DNA of 64,000 nt from assembly GCA_965228775.1 (NCBI GenBank), contig OZ245840.1:930001-994000 (forward strand), written 5' to 3'. Shown here piece by piece: positions 8,790 through 16,429 of the stretch. A program made the position numbers and the translations under genes. The stretch is from JANQMY01 sp965228775 (GTDB taxonomy: Bacteria > Pseudomonadota > Alphaproteobacteria > JANQMY01). Each line of letters begins with the position of its first letter. Positions within the stretch are counted from its first letter, which is position 1. The notes under the pieces were generated by a model, which searched no databases, was not told where the DNA came from, and saw only the letters and a list, made by a program, of their open reading frames with translations.

Positions 8790-9466
8790 CTTTTTCCTCC
8801 GGGCCTGTCGAGGTCCAGGCCAATTTTGTTGAGCAGGCTCGCAATTTTTTTGTGTCGAGCCCTGCAACCCCCTGAGATCCGGCTAATAAACCCTAAGCGA
8901 GGAAACTTCCCCGTCCGGATATGCCACTGAAACAACTTAGAAAAAGACAGCCGCCCGGATCCCAAACCTGAGCCGACCGTAGGCATGTTGCCAAAAGCGG
9001 TCAACGCGCCAACGCCCACATTATGCAACAAATTTAGCCATTGTGACGTGATTGCAACATTTGTGCATTTTTGCACATATGTTGATTCAAAAATGCCAAC
9101 TATAGTGAGGCATTTTTGGACATCAGTGCGGCAATATTGAGCACCAATGCAGTTGACGTTAACGTAAAGCATGATGCTCTACCTCAACGCTCAAAGATGA
9201 CCAGTTTTTTATTCTCTTAGGTGGTCGGACACGCCCGGTTTTGGCCCTCGGGCTTGAGTGTCGTTTTACACGCTCTGGTCGCGATTGAAAACGAGCAAGA
9301 TTGCACGTGCTTTGCAAAACTTGTGCACGAATGCACGGCTACCATGGCCTTCCAACTAAACGACGCTCAATCGTTTAAGAATGCAGCCCTTAGCTCCGGA
9401 AGCCACATAACCAACGCCGCCCTAAAAGCTCGTATTGCTTCCAAGTGCAAGGCCGCATCATGTGGG
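8790..9466. other. 680-base gap upstream of receptor copy 2
   Basis: No convincing gene on either strand; the open frames here are shadows with low-complexity or Cys-rich translations. The part near 8790-9120 should hold the promoter of receptor copy 2 and contains the palindromes listed separately. Bases 9296-9340 contain several TTGCAC/GTGCAC words (ATTGCACGTGC, TTGTGCACGAATGCAC), similar in flavour to the TTGTGCA words of the palindrome, so the same DNA-binding protein might have further sites here. Confidence 0.45.
9055..9117. promoter_or_regulatory. nested inverted repeats, candidate operator
   Basis: A 30-base imperfect palindrome (9055-9084) has arms CAACATTTGTGCATT and TTTGCACATATGTTG, with 12 of 15 positions matching. 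Directly beside it is a perfect 9-base inverted repeat, AAAAATGCC (9089-9097) and GGCATTTTT (9109-9117), enclosing TATAGT, which looks like a -10 box. The site is 270-330 bases upstream of the receptor start. Operator function is inferred. Confidence 0.5.
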
Positions 9467-10213
9467 TTAGATCTTGCCCTCAATCTCCCGAATAGCCGTC
9501 TTCACCTGCGCCTCACAGCCCGCGCTCGCCATCCAATTGAGCCGGGCGACAGCATCCTCTACATCGTTTGGAATGAGGCGAAGGGTGAAAATTGCAGGAG
9601 GTTCACCATCGACACTAATGGCGTAGGTCGCGCCATCATAGATCGCAAGCCCTTCCGGCCATGTGGCGCGGGTTTGCCACTCCCCCCATTTGGCTGCTCC
9701 TTCTTCGTCAGTCTCCTGGTCAACCACACGCGCCTCGGCGGAACGTTGAAAGGTGGGACGCAGAAGTTCCGGGGGCCTATTTTCGACGACGCACCAGGTG
9801 CCGCCTCGCATCACTTCCACGGCGGTTCCAGGCACTGTCGTATCCGGGGCTACAGCAGCCACATCGCCACGCACGCCCCCGAGGTCGGCTTCACCTTCAC
9901 CGGACCGCATAATCATACGTTCCAGCCTGCGCATGATGGCCGGCGACGCCGGTCGGCCTTTCCCCCTAACGCGCCCGGAATGGGGCCCGCGCGCCTCCAG
10001 GATACGGCCCGACTGCGTTAGAAAGACCACGCGCTGGCCGCTCGCCAGCTTTATCTTCTGGTCTCTATCGACAGACATGCCGACACGCGCCGACGGCGCA
10101 TTGGAACTCACAACAACCATGGTTTCAGCGCCAGCCGAGACAGATGAAAAGGTGATCAGCAAAACAGCAGCAATCGTGCCTGTGTAGATCTTTAGGTTGC
10201 GCCATATAGTCAT
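9467..10213 (-). CDS. periplasmic protein, possibly FecR-like
   Basis: About 248 residues starting at ATG 10213, which has GGGGGA upstream; an earlier in-frame ATG is less likely. A signal peptide (GTIAAVLLITFSSVSAGAE) is clear. The segment ARVGMSVDRDQKIKLASGQRV followed by FLTQSGRILEARGP resembles the FecR-type beta pattern (property, threshold, value), but I am not certain of the family. The C-terminal part has two Trp-rich stretches and Cys residues near GTWCVVE and SAGCEAQ. It is transcribed divergently from the CHASE2 adenylate cyclase. Sensor cyclases of this kind are often encoded next to FecR-like periplasmic proteins, so it may present a signal to the CHASE2 domain (inference). Confidence 0.65.
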   Translation of the reverse strand: MTIWRNLKIYTGTIAAVLLITFSSVSAGAETMVVVSSNAPSARVGMSVDRDQKIKLASGQRVVFLTQSGRILEARGPHSGRVRGKGRPASPAIMRRLERMIMRSGEGEADLGGVRGDVAAVAPDTTVPGTAVEVMRGGTWCVVENRPPELLRPTFQRSAEARVVDQETDEEGAAKWGEWQTRATWPEGLAIYDGATYAISVDGEPPAIFTLRLIPNDVEDAVARLNWMASAGCEAQVKTAIREIEGKI

Positions 10214-10347
10214 CGTATCCCCCGCATCCCTCAATGCCGTCACAGCGCGGCAAGACAGAGTCTATTCTGAAAGGCTTTCCCCCTCAACGGGCCGTCTTCG
10301 ATCGACACCGGCTTGGCACAAATGCCAAACAGCTCCATTCTAGCTTC

Positions 10348-12303
10348 ATGATTTCCTTTCTTCGGCAACAGCTTCGGATCAGATCTGACAAGGACGTCTT
10401 TTGGCTGGGCCTAATCGCTCTATTGGCCGCCCTTATATCTGCCCTTTTGCCGACAACGCCGGTCTTTACCCATGCAATAGAAATGTGGGCACGCGATGCA
10501 CGTATCGCGCTCACAACGCCCCCGGAGCCACAAAATGAAGACATCGTCATCATTGCTCTGACGGACGAAACCTTAGATACGCTTCCCTATCGCTTGCCGG
10601 TTGACCGCGATTTCATGGCAGACGTGATCACCACACTGAAAGATGCGGGCGTTCGCGCGATCGGCATCGATAGTTTGTACGACCGCACCACGGAGTCCGA
10701 CAAAGACGCACGTCTCCTGCAAGTGCTGCACGACACGGATATCCCCATCGTGCCGATCTGGGCGGGCGAGAAGTTTGGTGTTGTGGGAGAACGCCGCAAA
10801 ATACTAGAGCAATTCATCGGCTCGGGACCTTCCGGACACGGTGTCATTTTTCATGACCGCTTCGACAGAACGGCCCGACGGCAAAAGCCGTTATGGGACC
10901 CAACAAGTCCGTACCCGTATCAATTTCAGGCAGCGGTCGCCAAAAGCGTTGGTGTTTCTGTCCCGCCACACATTGTTCCCATCGCTTGGCGAGGTGAAAC
11001 AAAGGACGGCGCATCGCATTTCAGGTCTTATCCGGCCCATTGGGTCGAGAACGTTCCTCGAGAATGGCTGGAAGGTAAGATTGCATTGGTCGGTGTCGAC
11101 CTGGTTGACATAGACCGTCATCGCACGCCGTTTAATGTCTTACCTGGGACGCCGCGCATGTCCGGTATTGAGATACATGCCCATGCTCTGGCGCAACTGC
11201 TTGATGGCCGATCCCTTTGGGTAACCGGCCCGGCCGCCAACGCACTCATTGGATTGGTTGCAGGGCTAATCGGTATCGTATTGGCCCTGCTGCGAGCGCC
11301 GATGTCCCTGAAGGTTTTGATCAGCGTTTCACTTATCCTTCTATTCTGGATCAGCGGCTTTGTGATCTACCGAATGAGCGGCCCACTTTATCCACTCTTC
11401 ATGCCTGCCCTTTCTTTTCTAACAGCCATTGCCCTTACCAATGTTTTTGATGGACGCCGAGAGCGAGAGAAACGCGCCTTTATTCGCGGTGCGTTTGCGC
11501 GTTACGTGCCGCCCGGGATCGTGACGCGGCTCGACCAAGACCCCTCTCGGCTGCAGTTGGGCGGCGAACGGCGAACACTCTCAGTAATTTTTACGGACCT
11601 TGCTGGCTTCACCTCGTTCAGTGAGGGCCTCGATGCCAAGACACTTGCCGAGATTATCAATGACTATCTGGATGGGGTCGCCAGCATCATCCTCGCTCAT
11701 GGTGGCACCATCGATAAGTTTGTGGGTGACGGCACGATGAGCTTTTTCGGGGCCCCCGAATCCCAAACGGATGATTTTGACCGGGCGGTCGCCTGCGCCG
11801 TCGCCATCGACAAGTTTAGCGATGCATTTGCCGAAAAATGGTCCGCCCAAGGATTTAAGGTTGGGGAAACAAGGATCGGCCTCTTTTGCGGTCCTGCCGT
11901 GGTGGGCAATTTTGGCGGCAAGGACCGGTTCGACTACACGGCTTTGGGTGACACGGTGAACACCGCAGCCCGTTTGGAAAGTGCAAATAAATACACCGGC
12001 ACACGCATACTCATAGGGGCGGACGGACCGTTGCCCGACACACAAACAGGTCTAAGGCCCGTCGGGAACCTTATCCTAGCCGGCAAGCGGGAGCCTATCG
12101 CCGCATTTGAACCTGCAAAGAAAGAAGATGACGAACGGCTTTATCTGTCGGCTTATGACGCTCTTGATCATGACGCAGCGCAGGCGGCAGAGCGGTTCGA
12201 AACACTACTCCAGAAGTCACCCGAGGACCGGACTGCCGCATTTCATCTTGAGCGGCTGAAGAACGGAGAAACCGGGTCGACCATCTTACTCAAAGGCAAG
12301 TAA
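10348..12303 (+). CDS. CHASE2-domain adenylate/guanylate cyclase
   Basis: About 651 residues from ATG 10348. One N-terminal membrane helix (GLIALLAALISALLP) is followed by a periplasmic CHASE2 sensor domain (residues about 45-285), then three membrane helices (ALIGLVAGLIGIVLALL, LISVSLILLFWISGFVI, FMPALSFLTAIAL). The cytoplasmic class III cyclase domain follows. Metal ligands are Asp 417 (FTDLAGFT) and Asp 461 (FVGDGTMSFFG). DYTALGDTVNTAARLES carries the transition-state Asn/Arg region. The enzyme should make cAMP (less likely cGMP) in response to an extracytoplasmic signal. The frame is open back to 10234, but those residues lack a membrane or domain signature. It is divergent from the periplasmic protein gene. 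Confidence 0.9.
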   Translation: MISFLRQQLRIRSDKDVFWLGLIALLAALISALLPTTPVFTHAIEMWARDARIALTTPPEPQNEDIVIIALTDETLDTLPYRLPVDRDFMADVITTLKDAGVRAIGIDSLYDRTTESDKDARLLQVLHDTDIPIVPIWAGEKFGVVGERRKILEQFIGSGPSGHGVIFHDRFDRTARRQKPLWDPTSPYPYQFQAAVAKSVGVSVPPHIVPIAWRGETKDGASHFRSYPAHWVENVPREWLEGKIALVGVDLVDIDRHRTPFNVLPGTPRMSGIEIHAHALAQLLDGRSLWVTGPAANALIGLVAGLIGIVLALLRAPMSLKVLISVSLILLFWISGFVIYRMSGPLYPLFMPALSFLTAIALTNVFDGRREREKRAFIRGAFARYVPPGIVTRLDQDPSRLQLGGERRTLSVIFTDLAGFTSFSEGLDAKTLAEIINDYLDGVASIILAHGGTIDKFVGDGTMSFFGAPESQTDDFDRAVACAVAIDKFSDAFAEKWSAQGFKVGETRIGLFCGPAVVGNFGGKDRFDYTALGDTVNTAARLESANKYTGTRILIGADGPLPDTQTGLRPVGNLILAGKREPIAAFEPAKKEDDERLYLSAYDALDHDAAQAAERFETLLQKSPEDRTAAFHLERLKNGETGSTILLKGK

Positions 12304-12320
12304 CAGTTGTCACCGAAAGC

Positions 12321-13175
12321 CTAAAACTCGCCTCTCAAAGCAGGACTCGCAGCGGCGGATTGGAACGCGCGTTCGATCTGAGCAAAACGTTCTTTCAACA
12401 GATCCCAGTTTTCCGGGTGTGTGAAAATGTAAAACTCTTTATCGCGAATGCACTCCACCACGCGGGCGCCGACAGCCCTTGGATCGATACCCGAATTGAC
12501 AAGATTGGCAACATCTTCCGCGGCGTTGTCGCCCACTTCAAGCATGCGTTCTCTCGGCCCGCCATATTGCGATTGACGGGTTCGGCCACTTTCATGAATC
12601 CGTGTACGAACAAAAGCGGGGCACAGGACCGAAACCCCCACATTTGATTCCAATAGTTCCAAATGGAGCGACTCCGACATCGCGACCACCGCGAATTTCG
12701 CCGCACAATAAGGCGACATATTTGGCGCTCCGAACATGCCCGCCATAGATGCCGTGTTCACGATATGCGCCTCTTCGCCGTGAGATTTCAAATGCGGCAG
12801 AAAGGCTTCGATACCATAGACCACCCCCCACTGATCGACCGCGATGGTCCACTCCCAATCCGCGGGATCAATTTCGCCCATGGGTCCGCCGGCGCCGACA
12901 CCGGCATTATTACAGACGATATGCACTTTGCCGAATTCGGAAATTGTCCGTTCCGCCGCTTCGTTCACGGCATCACGCACCGCCACATCGCAGACGAGTG
13001 TACGCACCTGCCCATTTGTATTGCCCAGCGACTCCGCCGCCTTACCCAAAGCGTCTTCTTCGATATCGGCCAGCATGACATTCATGCCTTCCCGCAAGAA
13101 CGCTTCTGCCATGGCGTAGCCAATGCCACTTGCGCCTCCGGTGACAAACGCGGTTTTCCCTGCAAAGTCTTTCAT
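12321..13175 (-). CDS. short-chain dehydrogenase/reductase
   Basis: A 284-residue classical SDR using NAD(P)(H). The cofactor motif is TGGASGIG near residue 12, an acidic residue in MLADIEED suggests NAD preference, the structural motif is NNAGVG, and the catalytic Tyr-Lys pair is in SPYCAAKFAV. Substrate not evident. It is the last gene of a three-gene operon: its start is two bases past the stop of the ferritin-like gene, and a TetR gene comes first. The operon could serve turnover of a hydrophobic compound sensed by the TetR protein (inference). It converges on the cyclase gene. Confidence 0.88.
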   Translation of the reverse strand: MKDFAGKTAFVTGGASGIGYAMAEAFLREGMNVMLADIEEDALGKAAESLGNTNGQVRTLVCDVAVRDAVNEAAERTISEFGKVHIVCNNAGVGAGGPMGEIDPADWEWTIAVDQWGVVYGIEAFLPHLKSHGEEAHIVNTASMAGMFGAPNMSPYCAAKFAVVAMSESLHLELLESNVGVSVLCPAFVRTRIHESGRTRQSQYGGPRERMLEVGDNAAEDVANLVNSGIDPRAVGARVVECIRDKEFYIFTHPENWDLLKERFAQIERAFQSAAASPALRGEF

Positions 13176-13177
13176 GA

Positions 13178-14206
13178 TTATGCCGCCAACTTTCTTTCTA
13201 GCTTTTCGAAATCGTCAATCAATTTGGCACCATCAGACATAGCGCCAAGAAGCTTGTGAATATTTTCGCGCGACTGCGCGCGCGCATTGTCGTGATTTGT
13301 TTCCGCATGCCAGCGGACCATTCGGTCCCAGACAGGATCGATGACCAGCTTACCCTCGATGGCACCCCCATCGATCGTCTTAAACGTCAGACTGCGCAGC
13401 TCGGAAATTACTGCTTGCAGATAAGCCACGTGGATAGCCTCATCCGTCCGTATACGATCGACCAGCTCTGCCGCTTTCAAGGCATCATCGCGGCGGTCGG
13501 TGAAGGCATTCGGGTCTTGCGCAATGCCACAGCAGAAACTGAAAAAATTCTCGGCGCGCACCTCAATCATGAGGACATTCATCAATAGAACGAGCACCTG
13601 TTCATACTCTTCCGGGATCTGAGGCATCTCCCGCCCATCGACCGGCCGCGAAAGGCTCTCGGGAATTTCCGGGAGCGGGTATTTGTCCTTACCGAAAAGA
13701 AGATCGCGCACGGCAAACCACATGGCGTCATGGGCCCCGACACCGCTATCGGGATCGCCGCCCTCATCCAAACCATGGGCAAAAAGAAGTCCTTTATTCA
13801 GATGGCCGACAGCCATCTCTGAAATGTTTTCTTCAACGATCTTTTGAAAGTCCGGTGCAACGAAATCGCAAAGCAGCCGCCCCCGCGCCTCGATCACACC
13901 GGTGATGGTGATTGAATTCCAAAGGCTTTGGCCCACATCATGCGCGAGCAGGAATTTTTGCTGCTCCAGATTCGGGTAGCTGCCTCGCGACATCAATGTC
14001 ACATCCGCATCGATTAACGGCCAGCCGCGCTTCTTCAACGCCTCCCCCCAAGCGCGCACAGCTGGCCAACGGTGCAAGGTGCGCGGCGAGATATACTTCC
14101 CCTCAACATCGAAGCCGCCATGAAGCGGATAGCCCGCCTCCACCTGCGGCGTGGCATAAGCATGGTCGGCCATGAGATCTTCACGGGAATATGAAAGCTG
14201 CGCCAT
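13178..14206 (-). CDS. ferritin-like (putative di-iron) protein
   Basis: About 342 residues from ATG 14206, which has GGAGGAAAC upstream; the longer frame lacks support. No signal peptide. The protein is rich in helices. The segments IEVRAENFF and RTDEAIHVAYL hold an Exx(x)E and an ExxH arrangement like the iron ligands of ferritin-like carboxylate proteins, and a second acidic/His set may be in EENISEMAVGH. I infer a ferritin-like oxidase or hydroxylase but do not know a named family. It sits in the middle of an operon: TetR regulator, 19 bases, this gene, 2 bases, SDR. A di-iron oxygenase beside a dehydrogenase would fit oxidation of a hydrophobic substrate. Function unproven. Confidence 0.65.
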   Translation of the reverse strand: MAQLSYSREDLMADHAYATPQVEAGYPLHGGFDVEGKYISPRTLHRWPAVRAWGEALKKRGWPLIDADVTLMSRGSYPNLEQQKFLLAHDVGQSLWNSITITGVIEARGRLLCDFVAPDFQKIVEENISEMAVGHLNKGLLFAHGLDEGGDPDSGVGAHDAMWFAVRDLLFGKDKYPLPEIPESLSRPVDGREMPQIPEEYEQVLVLLMNVLMIEVRAENFFSFCCGIAQDPNAFTDRRDDALKAAELVDRIRTDEAIHVAYLQAVISELRSLTFKTIDGGAIEGKLVIDPVWDRMVRWHAETNHDNARAQSRENIHKLLGAMSDGAKLIDDFEKLERKLAA

Positions 14207-14225
14207 AGTTTCCTCCGTGGCCGCC

Positions 14226-14855
14226 TTATGGTTTTGGCGGCTCGTCTTTTTGGGGCTGCAATGCACGCACGATGAAGAGGGTAAGCGTGTCGATAACGGT
14301 TTGCTCCGGCACATTTCGCCGGGTGGCGTTCCGGAAAGCCTGATAGATCAGTCCGGGAATAGCGTGGCCCACTGTTTCCATATGAAATCCGGGATCCACC
14401 AATCCATCGGCGACGGCTTCCCGAATACGTTCGGCCCAACCGTCGCCCCAAATATCCATGATGGTTTCTTCAAGTTCGGCCTCGGCGCCGCCGCCGATCA
14501 CTTCCATATCCGCGACTGTCGCCCGCAGCACCCCCGGGTGTTTCGCGGCATAGGCAAAGATCCCGGTCAGGGTTCCGCGAATAAAGGCTTCAAGCGTCGT
14601 GGCTGTGGCATTGAACTTATCGACTTCTTGGTTCAGCTCTTCGCGGGCTTCTTCCACAAAGGCAAGGAAGCACGCGCGCTTATCTCCGAAATGCAGATAA
14701 AACGTGCCATGGCCGACGCCGGCGGCTTTCGAAATATCTTGCGGGCGCGTATCGTGATAACCTCGCTCAATAAACAATTGCCGCGCCGCTTCAATCAGCC
14801 GGCGGCGACTTTCAGCCTTGCGTCCCGATGGTTTTCTTTCTAGCGTCTTTTCCAT
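14226..14855 (-). CDS. TetR/AcrR family transcriptional regulator
   Basis: About 209 residues from ATG 14855. The N-terminal HTH is clear: RRRLIEAARQLFIERGYHDTR and then ISKAAGVGHGTFYLHFGDK. The C-terminal domain should bind a small ligand. It heads an operon with the ferritin-like protein and the SDR, so it probably represses that operon and itself. A second in-frame ATG at 14903 would add 16 residues without homology. The divergent gene on the other side (secreted TPR protein) starts 157 bases away, so the gap holds both promoters. Confidence 0.88.
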   Translation of the reverse strand: MEKTLERKPSGRKAESRRRLIEAARQLFIERGYHDTRPQDISKAAGVGHGTFYLHFGDKRACFLAFVEEAREELNQEVDKFNATATTLEAFIRGTLTGIFAYAAKHPGVLRATVADMEVIGGGAEAELEETIMDIWGDGWAERIREAVADGLVDPGFHMETVGHAIPGLIYQAFRNATRRNVPEQTVIDTLTLFIVRALQPQKDEPPKP

Positions 14856-15012
14856 GAACCTGCCGTGTTGACCTGATTTGCAATCCTTCTGCAAAACTGA
14901 CAATTTGTCAACTTACGGCTTTGTGATCGCTTGCGATAGGCCCCTTGCTTGTGTCCGGGTAGCGAGTCGATAGGATGCCATTTTCAAATTCATACTCCCC
15001 AACGAGGCCTCC

Positions 15013-15603
15013 ATGCTGACAAGATCGCCGCAAACCCGCGCTCTCGCCGCGAAAGACACCCTTTCCAAACGCTTGGTTTGGATGGGCTTCATTACGTTCT
15101 TCGTCGCCCTTTGCGCATTGGCCCTGAACAGCCAAGCTTTCGCCGCAGGCGGCGGTGGCGGCTTCTCCGGCGGCGGTTTTTCGGGCGGCAATTCGTCCAG
15201 CAAGCCGTCAAAACCGAAGGGCCCCACCAGCACCAAGGCCTATAAGGATGCGGTCAAGCTCATCAATAATGAGCAATACAGCGAAGCAATCTCCAAACTT
15301 CTGCTTCTGAACGCCACCCAGCCCGGCGATCCGGACGTGCTGAACTATCTGGGCTATGCGCACCGCCAGCTCGACAAAAATGAACTGGCGCTCGAATACT
15401 ACATGCAAGCGCTTGCAGCTAAGCCGAAGCACAAAGGGGCCAATGAATATCTTGGCGAGCTTTATCTCAAAATGGGCGAACTTGAAAAAGCCGAAGCCCA
15501 GCTTGAAAAGCTCGACGATATCTGCACCTTCGGATGCTCCGAGTACAGAGAATTAAAGGCCAAGATCGCCGAATACAAAGAAGCCAACCAAAGCCCGTCT
15601 TAA
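15013..15603 (+). CDS. secreted TPR-repeat protein
   Basis: A 196-residue protein. A long N-terminal signal peptide ends near LNSQAFAAG, followed by a Gly/Ser linker (GGGGGFSGGGFSGG). Residues about 75-185 carry TPR units (AYKDAVKLINNEQYSEAISK, then DVLNYLGYAHRQLDKNELALE, then GANEYLGELYLKMGELEKA). The end contains the motif CTFGCSEY, seen in a conserved group of alphaproteobacterial TPR proteins, whose Cys pair could form a disulfide. Probably a periplasmic protein-interaction module; partner unknown. It converges on an SDR gene only six bases away, so neither has room for a separate terminator. Confidence 0.82.
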   Translation: MLTRSPQTRALAAKDTLSKRLVWMGFITFFVALCALALNSQAFAAGGGGGFSGGGFSGGNSSSKPSKPKGPTSTKAYKDAVKLINNEQYSEAISKLLLLNATQPGDPDVLNYLGYAHRQLDKNELALEYYMQALAAKPKHKGANEYLGELYLKMGELEKAEAQLEKLDDICTFGCSEYRELKAKIAEYKEANQSPS

Positions 15604-15608
15604 GGGTT

Positions 15609-16382
15609 TTAAAGTCCTCCTGTTACGTACAACACCTGGCCCGTGATCCATGAAGACGCGGGCGAGGCCAAATACACCACGGCGGCACCGATATCCTCTT
15701 CGGTGCCGTATCTTTTGAGTGGGATACCGATCTGCTCTTTGAGCTTCTCTTCTTTTTCTTTCGTGTCGGTCCCCATGCATTCAACGAAATTCTGTGTGGG
15801 GATCGGCCCCGGCGCCACCGCATTGATGCGTATATTGGGCGCAAGCTCCCGGCTAAAGGTCGACGTCAAACTGTTGACCGCCGCTTTCGAGGCCCCATAG
15901 GGCCCGTTCATGAATTGCGGCCCGTAGGAAGCACGTGACGAAATGTTGATGATCGCCCCATCGGCCTTGCCGATCGCTTTTGCAGCCGTCACGCAGCCAG
16001 CCCATACCGCCTTTAGGTTCAAGTTCATCTGCTGATCCCAATGATCCGGTTCCGTACGCGTGAGAAACCGAGGCGTCGCATCGGGAATACCGCCTGCATT
16101 GTTCACCCAGACATCCACGGAGCCAAACGCGTCCTTTGCGGATGCCGCCAAGGCATCTAGCTGCCCTTGATCGGTCACATCCGTTGGGCACACCAATGCT
16201 TTGCGGCCAAGCTTCTCAATCTCCGCTGCCAGCGAGTCGAGGTCATCTTTGCTGCGTGAAGCCACCACCACATTGGCGCCCGCTTCGGCAAGCGCCAAGG
16301 AAATACCCCTGCCAATGCCCTTACCGGCCCCCGTTACGACGGCGGTCTTTCCGTCCAACCGAAACAAGTCCAAAACAGCCAT
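15609..16382 (-). CDS. SDR family oxidoreductase
   Basis: A 257-residue classical SDR. TGAGKGIGRG binds the cofactor, Arg/Ser in VVASRSKDD suggest NADP preference, NNAGG is the structural motif, and the catalytic Ser-Tyr-Lys are in SSRASYG and GPYGASKAAV. The C-terminus WITGQVLYVTGGL is typical of the fatty acid and alcohol dehydrogenase-like SDRs. It lies downstream of the molybdenum hydroxylase subunit gene on the same strand with 47 bases between, so the two may be cotranscribed and act on the same catabolic substrate (inference). Confidence 0.88.
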   Translation of the reverse strand: MAVLDLFRLDGKTAVVTGAGKGIGRGISLALAEAGANVVVASRSKDDLDSLAAEIEKLGRKALVCPTDVTDQGQLDALAASAKDAFGSVDVWVNNAGGIPDATPRFLTRTEPDHWDQQMNLNLKAVWAGCVTAAKAIGKADGAIINISSRASYGPQFMNGPYGASKAAVNSLTSTFSRELAPNIRINAVAPGPIPTQNFVECMGTDTKEKEEKLKEQIGIPLKRYGTEEDIGAAVVYLASPASSWITGQVLYVTGGL

Positions 16383-16429
16383 TCTGTGCTTCCTTTCCTA
16401 TTACCACCGGGACAGACCGCCCCGCCGTT

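Noticed and set aside
8786..9172. A 128-codon minus-strand frame upstream of receptor 2
   Set aside because: The translation is irregular, and the frame covers the ribosome site and promoter of the receptor gene, whose start at 8789 has a near-perfect ribosome site.
9221..10021. A 266-codon plus-strand frame
   Set aside because: It lies opposite the signal-peptide protein at 9467-10213 and extends into a gap; its translation has no pattern of a real protein and no ribosome site.
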